From positions 1 through 9,779 of the forward strand of contig WLQO01000038.1 in the NCBI GenBank assembly GCA_009698295.1: DNA of 9,779 bases. The letters run 5' to 3'. The DNA comes from Actinomycetota bacterium. GTDB lineage: Bacteria > Actinomycetota > Actinomycetes > Nanopelagicales > Nanopelagicaceae. Below are positions 7,531 to 9,779 of the stretch, piece after piece; within the stretch, counting starts at the first letter, position 1, and each line of letters starts with the position of its first letter. A model generated the notes under the pieces. It saw nothing but the letters and a program-made list of their open reading frames with translations. It did no database searches and was not told the origin of the DNA. Position numbers and translations under genes: made by a program.

Positions 7531-7888
7531 TTTCCTTAACTACATCTAGATCTATCGTTGGACAATCATTCCAAAGGCGATCGAGCATGTAATACCGACG
7601 CAGTTCAGCGCTTTGAATATGCACGACTAGATCAGAATAATCGAGCAAGATCCACTCATCTGTTCCCTCGCGACGGGCTGGCTTTTCACCAATCAAACGA
7701 AGCTTCTCTTCAACTTCATCGGCAATTGCATCTACTTGGCGAATATTTGCGCCAGTGGCAATTAGAAAGACTTCAGATAAAACCATTTGATCAGATAGAT
7801 CGATAGCGATCATTTCTGTGCCAAATTTGTCGGCGATTGCGCGAGCTGCAACCTGGGTCAACTCGGTAACGCTCTTACTTGCTGGCAT
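7511..7888 (-). CDS. rsfS: Ribosomal silencing factor RsfS
   Basis: Small cytoplasmic factor that binds ribosomal protein uL14 on the large subunit and blocks subunit joining when nutrients are low. The 125 residues match the normal length. The family signature fills the second half: REGTDEWILLDYSDLVVHI (about 73-91) then ELRRYYMLDRLWND (about 95-108); the N-terminal part has the usual DLSDQMVLSEVFLIATGAN block (30-48). The ATG at 7886-7888 lies inside the 3' end of nadD (14-base overlap) and has a strong AAGGAG ribosome site at 7899-7904, ten bases away, so it can be translated well despite being inside nadD. Its end overlaps the phosphatase gene. The nadD-rsfS pairing is found in most bacteria. 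Confidence 0.97.
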   Translation of the reverse strand: MPASKSVTELTQVAARAIADKFGTEMIAIDLSDQMVLSEVFLIATGANIRQVDAIADEVEEKLRLIGEKPARREGTDEWILLDYSDLVVHIQSAELRRYYMLDRLWNDCPTIDLDVVKENVANGR

Positions 7889-8429
7889 ACAGATCGTGCT
7901 CCTTTATATAAGTTGCTACATGTGGTGAAACTGCGTCTAAATCTCCAGCGCGAACTTGCGTTGCAGAAATATTGAGCGCCCCGATTTCGAGGTTAGCTGC
8001 ACCTGGAAATTCTGGACGATCGATAACAATGAACTCGACCATATCCTGTAATTCACCGGTGCGATGCCACTGATCGATCTTAGTGAAAGCATCTGTGCCA
8101 ACAATGAGCGCAATTTGGTCGCCCGGATAACTTTGTGCGACCGCTTCGACGGTATCGATCGTAAAAGATGGGCCTTGTCGCAAAATCTCAATCGGATTTA
8201 CTTCAACTTTGCCAGATACTTCAGCAGGTAAATCCTTTAGCGCCGCTTGGCACATGGCGCGACGATCAGTTGCTGGCGCAACTGGTTGCACATCGCGCAG
8301 TTGTGGTTGCCCTGCAGGAATCAAAAGAATGCGATCGGCTAAATTGCGAGAAATGATTTCAGAAATAACATGGAGGTGGCCTTTATGGATAGGGTCGAAA
8401 GTTCCGCCGTATATTGCAATCTTTGCCAT
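7875..8429 (-). CDS. nadD: Nicotinate-nucleotide adenylyltransferase
   Basis: Cytoplasmic enzyme that joins nicotinate mononucleotide and ATP to make deamido-NAD+, a step of NAD+ synthesis. The 184 residues carry the nucleotidyltransferase motif GGTFDPIHKGHLH (8-20, HxGH at 15-18), an IVGTDAFTKIDQWH block (109-122) and the ISATQVR motif (154-160, family ISSTxIR), and end in the typical YIKEHDLY. One deviation: the usual GxPWQK-like segment is AGQPQLRD (39-46), with arginine in place of lysine and no tryptophan. The ATG at 8427-8429 has no Shine-Dalgarno sequence; the 38 bases upstream are almost pure A/T near the start. It follows a 40-codon membrane ORF and overlaps rsfS by 14 bases. Confidence 0.97.
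   Translation of the reverse strand: MAKIAIYGGTFDPIHKGHLHVISEIISRNLADRILLIPAGQPQLRDVQPVAPATDRRAMCQAALKDLPAEVSGKVEVNPIEILRQGPSFTIDTVEAVAQSYPGDQIALIVGTDAFTKIDQWHRTGELQDMVEFIVIDRPEFPGAANLEIGALNISATQVRAGDLDAVSPHVATYIKEHDLYASK
7899..7904 (-). promoter_or_regulatory. Ribosome binding site of rsfS
   Basis: AAGGAG on the minus strand, the strongest Shine-Dalgarno match I noted in the window, ten bases before the rsfS ATG and within nadD coding sequence. Confidence 0.75.
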
Positions 8430-8467
8430 AATTAAATTAATTAAAACCCAGTGGCCTGGTGTTGCGA

Positions 8468-8590
8468 TTAATCGTTATCTAAACGAAGTACAAGATAGAG
8501 AAATAATGAAAAAACGACGAAGGTTCCGATACCAAATACATATGGCGGAGCAGGAAGTTCGCGAAGGTGTTCTGCTGCGGCGGTAAACAT
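8468..8590 (-). CDS. Small one-helix membrane protein, 40 residues, unknown function
   Basis: I found this ORF by reading the 170-base gap between ligA and nadD. It starts with ATG at 8588-8590 and ends with TAA at 8468-8470. The N-terminal half is soluble with a Pro-rich ELPAPPYVFG turn (11-20); residues 17-35 form one hydrophobic helix, and the tail RLDND is polar and acidic. Very short actinobacterial proteins with an LPxPP(x)FG segment followed by one helix are, as I recall, often encoded next to nadD; I cannot check this here. The start is 9 bases after the ligA stop. AGGGG lies about 12 bases upstream, partly in a small hairpin. Function is unknown; a role with a membrane complex is possible but unsupported. 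The coherent helix, fit in the gap and same-strand spacing support a real gene. Confidence 0.72.
   Translation of the reverse strand: MFTAAAEHLRELPAPPYVFGIGTFVVFSLFLYLVLRLDND

Positions 8591-9779
<1,189 letters not shown>

Noticed and set aside
8209..8586. Plus-strand 125-codon frame across nadD and the ligA-nadD gap
   Set aside because: It is antisense to nadD and to the small membrane ORF and has no coherent domain; its tail is a run of charged residues mirrored from the membrane helix.

Overview
The window is a compact, single-strand block of housekeeping genes from an actinobacterium. Everything with coding support reads on the minus strand, so transcription runs from the right edge to the left edge. 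The order is: ligA (5' part outside the window), a 40-residue membrane ORF, nadD, rsfS, a histidine-phosphatase gene in the gpgP position, tRNA-Ala(GGC), an SDR oxidoreductase, leuS, comEA, comEC, and holA (3' part outside the window). The run nadD-rsfS-phosphatase-tRNA/leuS-comEA-comEC-holA is the order known from Streptomyces and other Actinobacteria. Base composition is moderate (mid-40s % GC by eye), spacers are tiny (3 to 49 bases) and genes overlap. That combination suggests a streamlined actinobacterium such as the freshwater acI group (Nanopelagicales). The lineage is an inference from order and composition, not a proof.

Right part (6853-9779): ligA supplies NAD+-dependent DNA ligase. 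It is followed after 9 bases by a very small one-helix membrane protein. nadD (the NAD precursor adenylyltransferase), rsfS (ribosome silencing factor) and the phosphatase then follow, with the last three overlapping at their ends. The NAD+ consumer ligA and the NAD+ synthesis gene nadD thus lie close together and in the same direction.

Middle (5765-6852): tRNA-Ala(GGC) without an encoded CCA, a 49-base spacer holding a 10-bp tandem duplication, and an NAD(P)-dependent short-chain dehydrogenase of unknown substrate. The dehydrogenase is the one gene that is not part of the usual conserved run.

Left part (1-5764): leuS, then the DNA-uptake pair comEA (membrane-anchored DNA receptor) and comEC (channel plus intact C-terminal metallo-beta-lactamase-fold domain), then the start of holA (DNA polymerase III delta subunit). 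All catalytic motifs I could check are intact, so DNA uptake looks maintained.

No mobile element, CRISPR array, rRNA or convincing terminator is visible, and no stretch over 300 bases lacks a gene. I see no undescribed multi-gene system. The points most worth a second look are the unlisted 40-residue ORF, a probable ATT start for comEC, an apparent excess of GATC, and candidate leaderless or hairpin signals at a few junctions.
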